Shown: positions 1 to 7,985 of the stretch, one piece after another
How the letters are laid out: each line of letters starts with the position of its first letter
How positions within the stretch are numbered: the first letter of the stretch is position 1
Origin: Terriglobia bacterium
GTDB lineage: Bacteria > Acidobacteriota > Terriglobia > JAIQFV01
Direction of reading: 5' to 3'
Assembly: GCA_020072965.1 (NCBI GenBank)
Contig: JAIQFY010000031.1
Coordinates: 44,571-108,570, forward strand
DNA length: 64,000 nucleotides
Made by a program: the position numbers and the translations under genes
The notes under the pieces: generated by a model
Database searches by the model: none
The model's input: only the letters and a program-made list of their open reading frames with translations
What the model was told of the DNA's origin: nothing

Positions 1-104
1 TCAAGAGGGCCCAGATCTCCTTGGTGGTCAAAATCAAAAACACGCTGACCGCGGAGCAGCAAGCGCGCCTTCAAGCTCTCAAGGGGAAACCCCGTGAGAG
101 ATGA
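1..104 (+). CDS. C-terminal end of an LTXXQ/Spy-like periplasmic protein (partial)
   Basis: The window opens inside a reading frame (codons from base 3, stop TGA at 102-104) that gives about 33 residues ending in LTAEQQARLQALKGKP. The segment LTAEQQARLQALK resembles the LTxxQ helices of Spy/CpxP-like periplasmic chaperones and heavy-metal sensor proteins. The rest of the gene lies upstream of the window, so signal peptide and length cannot be judged. Family call is inference from a very short stretch. Confidence 0.4.
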   Translation, partial: KRAQISLVVKIKNTLTAEQQARLQALKGKPRER

Positions 105-877
105 TCGATCCATCCGGAGAGATTGTGGATCGTACGCTGGGGGAATTCTTGATTGCGCGGGATTTGAAAGGTGATGATCTTCCAGTATTCCGGTCCATCC
201 TGAAAAGTGTACATCCCTGCCGACCAATCTCGTCCGCTCCAAGGCATGAAGGGGGATTTTTCGCTTCTTGCGAAATTCCTCCCTCATGCACGTCGCCACC
301 TGACTCCTCCCGACCCCCATTCTTTCCTCATTTGACCCGAATTCCGAATTTGAAGGCCGTGATCCGTGCCGGGGGAAGCGTCGATTTCCCTTTGGGGACG
401 CTGTTCAAGCAAGGCTTCTCTCTCTTCACGCCCGGAGGGCGCACAGATTGTAGATAGGATGCCCTCCGGGCCAAAAGCGATAAAGGCCTGGCTCAACAAG
501 CATGAACCGACAGAACAGCATCAGCTGTCTCTTCGCCTGTCTCCGGTCCCTTCAGGGGCGGAACCATTCATTCCTCCCTCATTTCATCTCAATCGATTTG
601 GACCCAAGAACCTAACATTTAATTGAAGCCCTTAACTTCGGAATCCAACTTAAACACCCGGCCGTAGACGCTCACTCCATTGATCGCAGCGTCCTTTATG
701 CGAATCCCGATGAAAGGATTTCTCACAACCATGGAATATTTCTTAGCGGTCCCGTGATTAGAGAAGTGAATATCAAGGAATGAATTGGCTGGAACGAGAC
801 GGCTTCGACGAGCAGCCAGCGCCGGGCCTGGATGAAGTTCCGGCTGAATTCCAGAATTTTGAAGGCTGAGGAACGCA
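105..877. other. Gene-poor stretch with a REP-like hairpin
   Basis: No convincing gene is seen between the partial gene at the left edge and the aquaporin. Bases 430-440 and 461-471 form an 11-bp perfect inverted repeat (GCCCGGAGGGC and its complement) around a 20-base loop, typical of dispersed REP-like palindromes. A weaker hairpin lies around 250-283. A minus-strand frame ending at 619 gives a plausible-looking tail (MVVRNPFIGIRIKDAAING...) that might be the end of a decayed gene, but it has no supported start. Confidence 0.5.
430..471. repeat. REP-like palindrome
   Basis: Perfect 11-bp arms (GCCCGGAGGGC / GCCCTCCGGGC) enclose a 20-base loop in a non-coding stretch. Style and size match REP elements mobilised by RAYT transposases; a RAYT remnant exists elsewhere in this window (49.6-50.0 kb). 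Confidence 0.6.
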
Positions 878-1684
878 ATGAATTCTGCCCTGAAACAACA
901 TTGGCCTGAATACCTGATGGAAGCGGGGGAACTGGGAATTTTCATGATTTCCGCATGTCTGTTTGCCTCCATCCTGCAGTACCCGGGTTCCCCCGTGTAC
1001 TCGGCCATCACTGATCCCTTCTTGCGGCGTCTCATCATGGGCCTGGCCATGGGCATCACGGCGATTGCACTCATCCATTCCCCCTGGGGAAAACAGTCGG
1101 GGGCCCATTTTAATCCCGCGGTGACCCTGACTTTTCTCAGACTCGGGAAAATTAAATCCTGGGACGCATTTTTCTATGTCATCACGCAGTTTTGTGGGGG
1201 GGTGATGGGAGTGCTGGTTTCCTCTGCCCTTCTGGGACAAGTAGTGATGGATCCGCTAGTGAATCATGCGGTCACGGTTCCGGGCATGAGCGGAGTCGCT
1301 GGGGCTTTTGTTGCTGAATTAATCATTTCGTTCGGCCTCATGACCGTCGTGCTGACAACCTCCAACCATCAGAACCTCTCCCGTTACACCGGGGCGTTCG
1401 CAGGAGGACTGGTGGCGACATACATCACTTTCGAATCCCCCATCTCCGGGATGAGCATGAACCCCGCGCGCACCTTTGGATCTGCAGTGGTCGCTCAACT
1501 GTGGACAGCGCTCTGGATCTATTTCACGGCCCCTCCCCTCGGGATGCTTTCAGCAGCAGAAATTTACCTTTACTTCAAAGGGCGTTCGTCCGTGCTGTGC
1601 GCAAAATTGAACCATCACAACAACAAACGCTGCATCTTTCGGTGCGGCTACATGCAGAAACAGGAGTATGACGTCACTATCTAG
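878..1684 (+). CDS. Aquaporin / MIP family channel
   Basis: A 268-residue polytopic membrane protein of the MIP family, expected to pass water or small neutral solutes across the inner membrane. Both half-helix signatures are present: HFNPAVT with NPA at residues 79-81 and MNPAR with NPA at 195-197. The overall pattern of six hydrophobic segments is intact. The start ATG has GAGGAACGCA in front, a good ribosome-binding site. The C-terminal tail (residues 241-258, CAKLNHHNNKRCIFRCGY) carries three Cys and two His and could bind a metal or form disulfides, which is unusual for classical aquaporins. Substrate (water versus glycerol or other) cannot be told from these motifs alone. It stands alone, with the DM13 gene 62 bp downstream. 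Confidence 0.9.
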   Translation: MNSALKQHWPEYLMEAGELGIFMISACLFASILQYPGSPVYSAITDPFLRRLIMGLAMGITAIALIHSPWGKQSGAHFNPAVTLTFLRLGKIKSWDAFFYVITQFCGGVMGVLVSSALLGQVVMDPLVNHAVTVPGMSGVAGAFVAELIISFGLMTVVLTTSNHQNLSRYTGAFAGGLVATYITFESPISGMSMNPARTFGSAVVAQLWTALWIYFTAPPLGMLSAAEIYLYFKGRSSVLCAKLNHHNNKRCIFRCGYMQKQEYDVTI

Positions 1685-1746
1685 ATCAACCGTCCGCCTA
1701 TGGCGGACAAAACGAATCAACATTGAATTGAAAAGGAGCTTCCACA

Positions 1747-2625
1747 ATGCAAAAACGAACACTGATCATAGGTTTACTTGTTCTTGTCATCGGCGTGGGC
1801 GCCTGGATTGCCTTCCGGCCCGATCGCCTCGTCGTCAATGCCAAGGTCAACGAATCTTTTCCCTCCGGGATGGCCGCGTCAACCGGTTCCAGCTCGAGGG
1901 TCCTCCTCGCCGGCCAATTTCACGATGGAGCCCACAAGGGTGTCGGCGAGGCATCCATCTATCAGTTGCAGGATGGAAAGCGCGTTCTGCGTTTCACCGG
2001 ATTTGAAACCTCGAACGGGCCGGACGTCCAGGTTTACCTTGTCGCCGCCGCAGACGCCAAGGACAGCGAGACGGTCAAGACGGCTGGGTTCATCCCCATC
2101 GGCGCACTCAAGGGAAACATCGGTGACCAGAACTACGATGTGCCCGCTGATGCTGACCTGAACAAGTACCGCGCCGTCACAATCTGGTGCCGCCGGTTCG
2201 GTGTTAATTTCGCGACGGCTCCACTCTCACCGACCCAGGGCAATATGGCCGCCACATCGGCCACTCCCGCCTCGCAGGCCCTCTTTTCCGGTCACTTTCA
2301 TGATGTGGCCCACAAAGGCGCGGGTGAAGCCACGGTCTATCAACTTGCCGACGGCAATCGGGTCCTTCGCTTCACGAATTTCGAAACTTCAAATGGCCCG
2401 GACGTCCAGGTCTATCTGGTCGCGACAGCCGATGCACGCGACAGTGAAACCGTCAAGGCCGCCGGCTTCATTCAAGTAGGAGCGCTCAAAGGAAACATTG
2501 GGGATCAAAACTACGAGTTGCCCGCCAATGTCGATTTGAGCAAATACCGCGCGGTCACGATCTGGTGCCGCCGTTTCGGCGTTAACTTCGCAACGGCCCC
2601 GCTCTCGCCGGCCCAGGGGTCGTAG
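1747..2625 (+). CDS. Membrane-anchored protein with two tandem DM13 domains
   Basis: A 292-residue protein with an N-terminal hydrophobic helix (residues about 6-23, LIIGLLVLVIGVGAWIAF) acting as signal or anchor, followed by two nearly identical DM13 modules (about residues 55-160 and 175-285). Each has the pattern FHDxAHKGxGEA...VLRFTxFETSNGPDVQVYLV...GxLKGNIGDQNY...YRAVTIWCRRFGVNFATAPL. The single Cys in TIWCRRF of each repeat is the conserved DM13 cysteine, proposed in the family to take part in redox or adhesion functions. AAAAGGAGCTTCCACA in front of the ATG is a strong ribosome-binding site. The repeats are close at DNA level, which indicates a fairly recent internal duplication. Function in this cell is not known. 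Confidence 0.85.
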   Translation: MQKRTLIIGLLVLVIGVGAWIAFRPDRLVVNAKVNESFPSGMAASTGSSSRVLLAGQFHDGAHKGVGEASIYQLQDGKRVLRFTGFETSNGPDVQVYLVAAADAKDSETVKTAGFIPIGALKGNIGDQNYDVPADADLNKYRAVTIWCRRFGVNFATAPLSPTQGNMAATSATPASQALFSGHFHDVAHKGAGEATVYQLADGNRVLRFTNFETSNGPDVQVYLVATADARDSETVKAAGFIQVGALKGNIGDQNYELPANVDLSKYRAVTIWCRRFGVNFATAPLSPAQGS

Positions 2626-3275
2626 AAATCCAGTTCCAGCTTAGGTGCTTATCGATTACGTGGCCTCCCCCAAGTTAGGGACAGACACCTTATCTTAAGC
2701 ACCTTCGCAGGAATGGCACCAAAGCAGGTGTCTGTCCCTCTTTTTTTTTGGGTTTTGTTTGGAATTTGTCCGCCGCAGGCGGATTGGAATTTGAACTTTG
2801 CCACTACCTGTCAATTCTCTCCTCCACGTCAGGTCTTCCCAGGCGTCCTTGATTTCTCCTTGAATTCCCTTAGCGCGAGTTCTACACTTCGGGTTGGCCA
2901 GGCGACCCCCATGTCGGGCCCCTCTTCTCACCATGGCGATTGGCTGGCCGTTGTCGCTTAACTGATTCTTCATCGTTGCCACATCCGGACGGGAGGGCAC
3001 ATTTCCTTGGGGGGCTTCAAGAATATTGCCAGGACGTCTTTTATCCTCTTTTGTTCCTGTGTGCTTCTCTTCTTGCAGCAGATTAAGCCAAGCCCTGCGT
3101 TTTTGGGACCAACACCAAATCGCAAGAAATTATTGGAGGTTTTTGGAGACCTCTCTGGTAGCCCGGCAAGTTTTGTATGGTGAGGCCTTTCATCGCACAC
3201 TAGAAAGACCCAGCGGTTATGGCAACGGTCATGGAAGTGCCCAGGCTAGATTGTCCGACTTGAACGTTGGCCAGG
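2626..3275. other. Non-coding stretch with a terminator-like mobile palindrome
   Basis: Apart from the 14-bp inverted repeat at 2677-2739, no gene is supported here. A minus-strand frame covering 2695-3000 is rich in Arg/Lys and runs straight through the palindrome, so I regard it as spurious. Confidence 0.5.
2677..2749 (+). terminator. Dispersed GGGACAGACACC palindrome, possible Rho-independent terminator
   Basis: AGGGACAGACACCT (2677-2690) and its perfect complement (2726-2739) form a 14-bp stem with a 35-base loop, followed almost at once by nine T residues (2741-2749). It lies just downstream of the DM13 gene and could end its transcript. The same arm sequence recurs at 24554-24616 without the T tract, so it is a dispersed element, here possibly co-opted as a terminator. 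Confidence 0.55.
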
Positions 3276-3689
3276 ATGATGTCCGCATGCGGAGTTCTTT
3301 GCTCGGATTGTCCGGCGTACCATGGGGACGCCATGGGGGTCGCGCATCAGGAGCGTACCGTGGCTGCCTGGCAGAGGATTTACGGGCTCAATGAGACGGC
3401 CGAAAACATCTCATGCGGCGGTTGTCGCGGGCCCGACGACGCGCTGTTTCACACCAGCCGCACCTGCAAGGCACGCCGCTGCTGTCGGGCGAAGGGTTTC
3501 AGTTCCTGCGCGGAATGTGCTGTGGAAGAGTGTCCGGACCTGGAGAAAGCACAATCGTTGTGGGACGAGGTGCCGGATTTGGGCAGGGACCTGTCCCGCG
3601 AGGAATTCGTCATCTACGCTCAACCCTACTGCGATCACCGCCGCCGATTGACCGAGGCACGTCGAGCGCTTCGTCGACGAGCACGATGA
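3276..3689 (+). CDS. DUF3795-type cysteine-rich protein
   Basis: A small cysteine-rich protein of about 137 residues beginning MMSACGVLCSDCPAY, the typical opening of DUF3795 proteins (Cys-Gly-x2-Cys-x2-Cys-Pro-Ala-Tyr). Further cysteines occur in SCGGCRG, CKARRCCRAKGFSSCAECAVEECPDL, consistent with zinc or Fe-S binding. The frame extends upstream to a TTG at 3267, but the family pattern favours the ATG at 3276 or 3279. Its biochemical role is not established. It sits alone between non-coding stretches. Confidence 0.75.
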   Translation: MMSACGVLCSDCPAYHGDAMGVAHQERTVAAWQRIYGLNETAENISCGGCRGPDDALFHTSRTCKARRCCRAKGFSSCAECAVEECPDLEKAQSLWDEVPDLGRDLSREEFVIYAQPYCDHRRRLTEARRALRRRAR

Positions 3690-4015
3690 GTGCCGCGCAT
3701 CTACGCCCCTCTTCACAAATGACTCCTTTTTGATTCTTGACTTACGCCAGTTCTGCTCTGACCCTGTCTTGGACTGACCCCTTTTGCTTCTCCTCCCTGC
3801 ACAGGACAAAGAGTTCGAAGCGTCTCTGCATCGCCGCGGTAAACAAGGATTTCTTAAACGCAGAGACGCGAAGATCACAGAAGGGATCCCGGCAGGAAGA
3901 TTCCATGAGGCTCACAAAGCAATCCAGGTGTGGCGTTTGAAACTTCAATTGCGAGCAAATCATGTCGCAGCGGCACTCGGGGATCAACACCCATCGAGCG
4001 CCGCCGCTCGCCTAT
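3690..4015. other. Non-coding stretch
   Basis: I see no supported gene, RNA or clear repeat between the DUF3795 gene and the 3' end of the cytochrome c peroxidase-like gene. Short frames here are compositionally unlike the neighbouring genes. Confidence 0.4.
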
Positions 4016-5353
4016 CTACAGCGATTTCAGGTACTCGATCAAGTCTGCCTTTTCCTGGTCACTCAGCCCAAGGTGAAACTGGGTATCGTAGTGCTCGACC
4101 ACATCACGCAGGGTTGCGAAACGGCCGTCGTGATAAAAGCCGCCGGAGGTATGGGTCCACAAGCCTTTTAGCGGAGCTGTGCGATAAGCATGGTCGGGCG
4201 CTCGATTGGACTGGAAATCATCGATCCCCATTTCTTGAGCCGTGTGCATGTTCCAGCCGGGTTCCGTAAAGAGCGGCGGCACGTGGCAAGTGGAGCACTG
4301 GGCCCTGCCTTTGAAGACCTCTTGACCGCGTTGGGCGGCCTCGTGATTGAATGTGTTCGCGGGAGGTGCCGGTGCCGGGATGGCCAACTGGTAAACGTGC
4401 AGGTCGGGCAACTTATCAGTGATCAGGTCTTCGGAGCTCCGAACATTATTGAAGCCCGCTTCCGCGGCAATGGGAAACTGGCTGGCGTTTGCCAATCGCG
4501 GATCATAGAACGTGCCCTTCCCATGCATTTCCAGATTTGCAACCAATGCATTCCAATGCGTCGCAGATCCCCAGCCTGTCCACGTATGCAGATTGACGCC
4601 GGCAAGTCCAAATGCAGGCGGGATAAGCGTCGCAGCCGGCTTGCCGTCCGGACGGAACGCTTTCCCATCCAAAAAGAGGGCAGCGTCAAACCTGCCGGGG
4701 CCCCAACTCGTCAGAACCTGGCGTACCGTGGCCTGATCCGTATGGAGAAGATTGGCCGGCCCGCTGAGATCGGGCGCCAGGGCGACGATGGCGCCGACGT
4801 TAAGATCGCGATTCGCCCAGCCGTCAAGCCGATGGCCAATTCCCGGGGCGAATGAATTATCCACGGTGGAATGGCACAGGGCGCACTGGATCCCGACGGA
4901 CTTCAGGCTTCCGTCTTCGTTGAAAAATCCTTTGACGCCTAGAACGGAATTCAGGCGAAGCAAAGCAAGGGTGGTCGCGGGGTCGTCCAAATTGACTTTG
5001 CCCGCCCGGATTTGACTTATCAAGTCACCGGGAAGAGCATCCGCATCCACCTTCAGCCCGACGGCTAGGGCCGTGCGAGGGGAGACGCCGGGGCCGACTC
5101 CACCAAACTTTGTCCCCTCGATGGCCTGGTGCAACTTTAATGCGCCACCCCAGAAATCCTCATCCCCGAAGGTGTCGTAGCGAAACACCTGCCTCCCGTG
5201 GGCGACCATCATATTGCCGTTCATCTCTATGGCGCGATCGTGAGAGCGCCCGCGGATTTCTTCTCCACGATTTTCAGAACTGTATTGCTGTGCCGCGACG
5301 AGCGAGAACATCACGACTAGAGCCAATGTGCCGAACACCGTTATCTTCCTCAT
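4016..5353 (-). CDS. Di-haem cytochrome c peroxidase-like (MauG/CcpA family) protein
   Basis: A periplasmic c-type cytochrome of about 445 residues. From the ATG at 5353 it begins MRKITVFGTLALVVMFSLVAA, a clear Sec signal peptide, and the start is backed by GGAGGATAAC. Two CxxCH haem sites are present: CALCH near residue 158 and CSTCH near residue 353, the arrangement of bacterial di-haem peroxidases and related oxidases. The C-terminal part (TAPLKGLWTHTSGGFYHDGRFATLRDVVEHYD) is typical of the family. The frame can be extended 17 codons upstream but that would bury the signal peptide. It probably reduces H2O2 or oxidises a substrate using cytochrome electrons; which one is not visible. The next gene (5693-6031) is on the same strand upstream. 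Confidence 0.85.
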   Translation of the reverse strand: MRKITVFGTLALVVMFSLVAAQQYSSENRGEEIRGRSHDRAIEMNGNMMVAHGRQVFRYDTFGDEDFWGGALKLHQAIEGTKFGGVGPGVSPRTALAVGLKVDADALPGDLISQIRAGKVNLDDPATTLALLRLNSVLGVKGFFNEDGSLKSVGIQCALCHSTVDNSFAPGIGHRLDGWANRDLNVGAIVALAPDLSGPANLLHTDQATVRQVLTSWGPGRFDAALFLDGKAFRPDGKPAATLIPPAFGLAGVNLHTWTGWGSATHWNALVANLEMHGKGTFYDPRLANASQFPIAAEAGFNNVRSSEDLITDKLPDLHVYQLAIPAPAPPANTFNHEAAQRGQEVFKGRAQCSTCHVPPLFTEPGWNMHTAQEMGIDDFQSNRAPDHAYRTAPLKGLWTHTSGGFYHDGRFATLRDVVEHYDTQFHLGLSDQEKADLIEYLKSL

Positions 5354-5692
5354 GTTATCCTCCGCGGGGAATCCCCCGTCGACACGATAGAGTGCGCAGC
5401 ACACACGAAAGATACAGTAAACTTCCAGGTATATTTTTTGTTTTCAGTGTAACCTTTTTGCGTGAACGTACTCTCAGAACAGGATGGGTCACTGTGGACA
5501 GGCGGGGTGCCGAGAGGATTTCCTCCAGGGCCGGCGGCTTACATTGCGCCTGGAATTCTCTCTCGATCCGGATTATAGCGGTGAGATCCGGGGCGGCGAA
5601 GTCGAATTGATCGACGATCCTCCGCCCCCGGAAAGAAGGGATGCTTGTACACGCGGGAGTGGAAAACTCCGGCACTTGCTATGGCTACAGGG

Positions 5693-6031
5693 CTACAGCA
5701 GCTTGATCGTTTTCACTTTCAGGGTGTCGCTTTCAACCTCTCCACTGACATCGACGCGGAGGTGATCTTTCTTCTGAGAGTTTTTGAGCGCTTCAAGGAC
5801 CCTCGCATTGCCCTCCTTGTCAAATTTTATGAACTGATGCCCTTCCGTCACGATGCCGAAACCGCTCTCCTGACACATCAGAAGGCAGGACCGGGTGTGT
5901 GCATCCGGGTCAGCCGACGCTTTCTGTGAGCACTTCACATCCACCATCGGAACATTGTTGAAACTCTTGTTCGCGGCCATTACGGGAAGCGTTAAAGCCG
6001 CGGACAGTACCAATAACATTAGTTTTCGCAT
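5693..6031 (-). CDS. Small periplasmic protein of unknown function
   Basis: A 112-residue protein with a clean Sec signal peptide (MRKLMLLVLSAALTLPVMAA) and a compact mature part containing VKCSQK...DPDAHTRSCLLMCQESGFGIVTEG...KFDKEGNARVLEALKNSQKKDHLRVDVSGEVESDTLKVKTIKLL. Three Cys in the mature part could bind metal or haem-associated ligands or form disulfides. The ATG follows GGAGGAGACC, a strong ribosome-binding site. Proteins of this look recur in bacterial genomes as uncharacterised secreted proteins; I do not assign a function. It reads in the same direction as the cytochrome c peroxidase-like gene, 339 bp downstream of it. Confidence 0.7.
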   Translation of the reverse strand: MRKLMLLVLSAALTLPVMAANKSFNNVPMVDVKCSQKASADPDAHTRSCLLMCQESGFGIVTEGHQFIKFDKEGNARVLEALKNSQKKDHLRVDVSGEVESDTLKVKTIKLL

Positions 6032-6045
6032 GGTCTCCTCCGTCC

Positions 6046-6229
6046 GTTAGTGTTGAGTTGCACAAGCCCGCCACGGCGGGCCGTGATCCCGTTTTTGGGG
6101 ATCGCGGGTCTTTCCCTGCCGGTCGAAAAAGCCCGTGATCTGCGGAAAAGCGAGCGGATCACGGCTACCCAAGCGTCTCACTTCGCAAGATGCTCTTATC
6201 CGTCACTATCATCTATCATCCTCAGTAAG
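6046..6229. repeat. Dispersed non-coding element, copy 1
   Basis: This stretch shares several blocks with 28342-28449: a GTTGAGTTG.ACA start, CCCGCCACGGCGGG, GATCACGGCTACC, and TCACTATC.TCTATCATC.TCAGTAAG at the end. Copy 1 has about 75 extra bases after CGGCGGG. The right end covers the stop codon of the DoxX-like gene. Confidence 0.6.
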
Positions 6230-6659
6230 CAGCGAGCGCGCGCCCCAGAGCTTTTTTCTCTTCGCGTGCCCCTAATGCGCCTTCCCGCACAGCGGTCAGC
6301 TGCGCTAGGGCAAACGCACCAATAGCCAGCTCCATGTCGCGCACGGCCAGGTCATAGAACATCCCGGTCGTCAGCAGATTGGCTGCTATAGCGAACAACC
6401 ACAGCATCACGACGTAGCTGCCAAGCTTTGTCCAGCGGCTCAGCACCACAATCCCGGCAACGACCTCCACGATGCCGACGATATGCATGAAAGTCGGAGT
6501 GCTGACAGGAACGAGTTTCGTGGCGAGGGGGCTCAGGTACATTCCCCAATCAACCAATTTGTTGAAGTACTTGTCTATTCCAGCAACGATGGGGGCTACT
6601 CCCAAACCGATCCGCAGTGCCCACCAGGAAACATTGAGTCGAGAATCGAAGTTTTTCAT
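6222..6659 (-). CDS. DoxX-like integral membrane protein
   Basis: A membrane protein of about 145 residues with four hydrophobic segments. From the ATG at 6659 it begins MKNFDSRLNVSWWALRIGLGVAPIVAGIDKYFNKLVDW, matching the first helix and following loop of DoxX-type proteins; later segments are TFMHIVGIVEVVAGIVVLSRW and LGSYVVMLWLFAIAANLLTTG. GGAGGTCAAAA precedes this ATG; the 27-codon upstream extension is basic and hydrophilic and is rejected. DoxX relatives are associated with oxidoreductases or stress membranes, but the role is not defined. Its stop codon lies inside the right end of a dispersed repeat that has a second copy near 28.4 kb. Confidence 0.8.
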   Translation of the reverse strand: MKNFDSRLNVSWWALRIGLGVAPIVAGIDKYFNKLVDWGMYLSPLATKLVPVSTPTFMHIVGIVEVVAGIVVLSRWTKLGSYVVMLWLFAIAANLLTTGMFYDLAVRDMELAIGAFALAQLTAVREGALGAREEKKALGRALAAY

Positions 6660-7110
6660 TTTTGACCTCCGGCGGAATAGAGTGATGAGTGGCCGTTTGG
6701 TTACACGAAAGTTTGAGCGTCCATGACAAGAAAAGGACACGACGAATGTCTTGCCAGAGAATTTGAATGAGATGTCGTTTCTGGATCAATCGAAGAATGT
6801 TCATTCTTGATATTGAAGTCAGAAATCAGAAGTCGGAAGTCAGAACTCAGTGGTCAGATGAAAGATACCTCCTCTATCGTGGAATCTTAGAACCAATGCC
6901 TTAAATCCTTGACCTCTCATATCCGACGTCTGACTTCTGACTTCTCCCGCCAGGCCCGATGGCCCCGGCAGCATCGCCTCCAAATGTTGGACTGTTTCTG
7001 GACAGACTTGTCATGTCAGAATCCAAAGTGCTTAAGGCCCAACATTGAACCCATAGCAAATATCCTGTAACCTTTCATCGCTGGTGGACTCTATCGTTTG
7101 GTGGAAGAAA
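6660..7110. other. Intergenic stretch with low-complexity inverted repeats
   Basis: Between the divergent DoxX and sigma-factor genes lie the low-complexity arms at 6815-6860 and 6921-6945. No gene is supported. A promoter for the sigma factor must lie in its right part but I cannot pick one with confidence. Confidence 0.4.
6815..6945. repeat. AGTCAGAAGTC-type low-complexity inverted repeat
   Basis: The left arm (6815-6860) is built of degenerate AGTCAGAAGTCGGA units and the right arm (6921-6945) of the complementary units, so the pair can fold into a long imperfect hairpin. The same repeat family recurs at 19967-20045, 28210-28272 and 28613-28729. Confidence 0.65.
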
Positions 7111-7815
7111 ATGGAAAGCACACGAATTCCAGGTGAGGCCAAAACTGAGGCGTGGACCGACGAACAGGTCGTCGAGCGGGTCCTGGCGGGAGAAACAGCG
7201 CTGTATGAGGTCATCATGCGGCGTTATAACCAGCGGCTGTACCGTGTCGTGCGTGCGATCTTGCGTGACGACGGCGAGACCGAAGATGTCATGCAGGATG
7301 CCTATGTTCGCGCCTACCAACACCTGAACCAGTTCGCAGGCCGGGCGTCTTTTTCGACCTGGCTGACGCGAATCGCTGTCCATGAAGCCCTGGCGCGTGT
7401 CCGTCGGCGGAACCGCAACCAGCAATTGGATGAACCAGACTTTGACGGAGAACCCGCCATGAATCATATAGACACATCTCCTGACCCGGAGCAAACCACT
7501 TCGGAAGCCGAACTTCGCCAACTTCTGGAGGAAGCGGTTCTTGCTCTACCCGAGCAATATCGAGTTGTGGTCATGCTGCGGGATGTCGAGGAATTGAGTA
7601 CATCGGAGACCGCGGCGGCATTGGAGATCACCGAAGAAAATGTGAAAGTCCGCCTTCATCGGGGCCGAGCAATGATGCGCAGAGACCTTTTTGCGCGTGT
7701 CGGAGAAACCGCCAAAGAGACGTTTTCCTTCATGGGGGCGCGCTGCGACCGTGTCGTGCGACGCGTATTTCAGCGCCTGGCAGAAATCGGTGTAAAGGAT
7801 CCCTCGATCATGTGA
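7111..7815 (+). CDS. ECF-type sigma-70 family sigma factor
   Basis: About 234 residues with sigma region 2 (YNQRLYRVVRAILRDDGETEDVMQDAYVRAYQHLNQFAGRASFSTWLTRIAVHEALARVRRR) and region 4 (LPEQYRVVVMLRDVEELSTSETAAALEITEENVKVRLHRGRAMMR), giving a group-4 sigma factor that redirects RNA polymerase to a regulon. A C-terminal extension of about 50 residues (ETFSFMGARCDRVVRRVFQRLAEIG) follows region 4 and contains one Cys. The frame opens at a GTG at 7084, but the ATG at 7111 preceded by GGTGGAAGAAA looks the better start. No anti-sigma gene is adjacent, so control must be unlinked or act through the C-terminal tail. Confidence 0.85.
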   Translation: MESTRIPGEAKTEAWTDEQVVERVLAGETALYEVIMRRYNQRLYRVVRAILRDDGETEDVMQDAYVRAYQHLNQFAGRASFSTWLTRIAVHEALARVRRRNRNQQLDEPDFDGEPAMNHIDTSPDPEQTTSEAELRQLLEEAVLALPEQYRVVVMLRDVEELSTSETAAALEITEENVKVRLHRGRAMMRRDLFARVGETAKETFSFMGARCDRVVRRVFQRLAEIGVKDPSIM

Positions 7816-7985
7816 ATGGGCGGTACGCCCTGGACCTCACTGAAACCCACCCGAAAACGATCGCCAACCGCTAACCCCCCTAGGGACAATCCCATTAGGA
7901 GGGCTCCTTACCTCTTGGGCTTCGTGTCGTTTTCGGCCCGCCTTCCCATGACATCAGTCGCGGGCCGCCCACGCCTCTTCCCTAT

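Noticed and set aside
619..877. Minus-strand gene remnant ending at 619
   Set aside because: The last 40-50 residues look protein-like, but there is no credible start and the frame merges into the antisense of the aquaporin gene.
2695..3000. Basic 101-residue minus-strand protein
   Set aside because: Runs through the GGGACAGACACC palindrome and its T tract, has a Lys/Arg-biased low-complexity tail and no ribosome-binding site.
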